Below are positions 47,926 through 49,277 of a stretch of DNA of 49,277 bases, in pieces; the stretch's first letter is position 1; each line of letters opens with the position of its first letter. The translations under genes and the position numbers were made by a program. The notes under the pieces were generated by a model that saw only the letters and a program-made list of their open reading frames with translations, was not told the origin of the DNA and made no database searches. Source of the DNA: Methanocorpusculum sp. UBA424 (GTDB lineage Archaea; Halobacteriota; Methanomicrobia; Methanomicrobiales; Methanocorpusculaceae); NCBI GenBank assembly GCA_002498375.1, contig DAHC01000008.1, positions 85,375-134,651 on the forward strand. Reading direction: 5' to 3'.

Positions 47926-48948
47926 ATGGAAACTGAAATTGAAAAACTGAAACAACTACGAGCAGATAGAGAAAAAATGAAGCAGCGTCAGGAGACGACG
48001 CTTGTAACAAAGGAAAAGGAGAAGCAGGGCGGAAACGATGCGACCGCCACCGTCTGTCCGGAGTGCGGGAGCAAGCAGCTCGTTCATGATTATGAACGTG
48101 CGGAGCTTGTCTGTCAGCACTGCGGTCTTGTTTTGGATGACGATTTCATTGACCGCGGGCCGGAGTGGCGTGCATTCGATCATGATCAGCGGATGAAGAG
48201 ATCGCGTGTCGGCGCACCGATGACCTTTACGATCCACGACAAGGGTCTTTCTACCATGATCGACTGGAGAAACCGCGACAGTTACGGGCGTGCGATCTCA
48301 TCCAAGAACCGGGCACAGTTGTACCGTCTGAGAAAATGGCAGCGCCGTATCAGAGTTTCGAACGCGACCGAGCGTAACCTGGCATTCGCACTTTCCGAAC
48401 TTGATCGAATGGCGTCTGCTCTTGGTCTTCCCCGAAACGTTCGCGAGACCGCAGCAGTCGTTTACCGTGATGCCGTCGATAAGAATCTGATTCGCGGAAG
48501 AAGTATTGAGGGCGTTGCGGCCGCTGCGTTGTATGCAGCCTGCCGTCAGTGCAATGTTCCAAGAACGCTTGACGAGATTGCGGAAGTGTCCCGTGTCTCC
48601 AGAAAAGAGATCGGCAGGACCTACCGGTTCATCTCCCGTGAACTCGGGCTGAAACTTCTCCCGACTTCCCCCGGCGACTATGTTCCAAGATTCTGTTCAG
48701 GTCTTGGTCTGAAAGGCGAGGTCCAGTCCCGTGCGATGGAGATTTTAAAACAGGCAGGCGAGCGTGAACTTACGAGCGGACGGGGTCCGACCGGCGTTGC
48801 AGCCGCTGCGATCTACATCTCCTCGATCCTTTCCGGAGAACGCCGGACCCAGCGCGAAGTTGCGGATGTGGCAGGCGTGACGGAAGTGACGATCCGAAAC
48901 AGATACAAAGAACTGGCAGAACAGCTGGATATCGAGATTATTCTATAA
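47926..48948 (+). CDS. tfb: Transcription initiation factor TFB
   Basis: TFB binds TBP-TATA complexes and recruits RNA polymerase. The 340-residue protein has an N-terminal charged coil (residues 1-35), the zinc ribbon with Cys44/47 (CPECG) and Cys63/66 (CQHCG), the B-reader around GPEWRAFD, and two cyclin folds (about 140-235 and 240-335) with the VTIRNRYKELA recognition helix near the end. It is a single, full-length gene and shares the gar1 promoter. Confidence 0.97.
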   Translation: METEIEKLKQLRADREKMKQRQETTLVTKEKEKQGGNDATATVCPECGSKQLVHDYERAELVCQHCGLVLDDDFIDRGPEWRAFDHDQRMKRSRVGAPMTFTIHDKGLSTMIDWRNRDSYGRAISSKNRAQLYRLRKWQRRIRVSNATERNLAFALSELDRMASALGLPRNVRETAAVVYRDAVDKNLIRGRSIEGVAAAALYAACRQCNVPRTLDEIAEVSRVSRKEIGRTYRFISRELGLKLLPTSPGDYVPRFCSGLGLKGEVQSRAMEILKQAGERELTSGRGPTGVAAAAIYISSILSGERRTQREVADVAGVTEVTIRNRYKELAEQLDIEIIL

Positions 48949-49055
48949 TCTCATAATCTCCTAATCTCCCGAATATTTTTTTTCTCACCGAACTTTTCCG
49001 ATGACGATACCATAGAGTTAATATGGATTTTATCCTATATACTAGAGATATTTCC

Positions 49056-49127
49056 GGGCTCGTATATCAGGGGTAGATAGCTACGTTCGCAACGTAGATG
49101 CCGCGGGTTCAAATCCCGCCGGGTCCA
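49056..49127 (+). tRNA. tRNA-Ala (anticodon CGC)
   Basis: The 72-nt cloverleaf has acceptor GGGCTCG/CGGGTCC with the G3-U70 pair that defines alanine identity. Anticodon stem CTACG/CGTAG encloses TTCGCAA with anticodon CGC, and the T arm is GCGGG-TTCAAAT-CCCGC. The discriminator is A; CCA is not encoded. A TATA-like CCTATATAC lies about 20 bases upstream. Confidence 0.95.
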
Positions 49128-49277
49128 TTCGTATTTTATCTATCTATTTTCTTAAGGTATTCTTTTTGTTCCCTCTTTTTCTGTATCATTCGGTCAGATA
49201 GTGAAATTTGTTTTTTATTAACTTGAAGATGTCCTAATTCCTTGTATTAAATTAGCAAAAAAGGACTAGGACAATGA
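49128..49277. other. AT-rich window end, no complete gene
   Basis: T-rich sequence after tRNA-Ala should end its transcript. GTCCTA (49231-49236) and TAGGAC (49267-49272) could pair. The last bases CAATGA may hold a start codon at 49274, but only one codon is visible. Confidence 0.3.

Overview
The window is chromosomal DNA of a hydrogenotrophic methanogen. The end of mcrA and a full mtr operon (methyl-coenzyme M reductase and the Na+-pumping methyltransferase) lie beside archaeal information-processing genes: TFB, aIF1A, aIF5B, S6e, S8e, SRP19 and Gar1. Protein style and gene content fit Methanomicrobiales, most like Methanocorpusculum. That placement is inference from memory of families, not from a search.

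Layout. 1-6572: mcrA 3' end, then mtrE-D-C-B-A-F-(A::G)-H. The eighth cistron order is normal, but mtrG is replaced by a fusion of a second, nearly identical MtrA cobamide domain to MtrG. 6685-9623: a TPR protein, an FmdE-domain protein and aIF1A. 9977-12569: a YtrA-type GntR regulator with a clear operator, an ABC ATPase, a permease and a Cys-cluster protein. 13066-18257: mfnA, ppsA and serA, followed by tRNA-Val. 18554-20754: an SDR enzyme and an archaeal ornithine cyclodeaminase-type protein.

20812-28962 is an accessory region on the minus strand. It holds three 563-residue Cache-like lipoproteins, three small pilin-like one-TM proteins and the remnant of a fourth lipoprotein. It is surrounded by about 3 kb of gene-free DNA packed with modular palindromic repeats. 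30128-34375 carries a class V aminotransferase (cysteine desulfurase family), a small unknown protein, a radical SAM/SPASM enzyme, a cyclophilin, an HxlR regulator and TspO.

34415-41787 is an integrated plasmid-like element in the 3' end of tRNA-His. It has 13-bp direct repeats (attL/attR), a tyrosine integrase, a zinc-knuckle protein, a ribbon-helix-helix protein, a P-loop DUF3987-like protein, a chain of overlapping small genes, a lipoprotein and an 11-copy CTTCGAC iteron cluster that looks like its replication origin. 42037-49127 returns to housekeeping genes: aIF5B, S6e, a DUF2240 protein, S8e, HypB, SRP19, a PHP phosphoesterase, Gar1, TFB and tRNA-Ala.

The points most worth following up are the MtrA::MtrG fusion, the iteron origin of the tRNA-His element, the Cache-lipoprotein/pilin-like pairs, the covarying hairpin repeats, and a three-way-junction RNA candidate directly before the SRP19 start codon.
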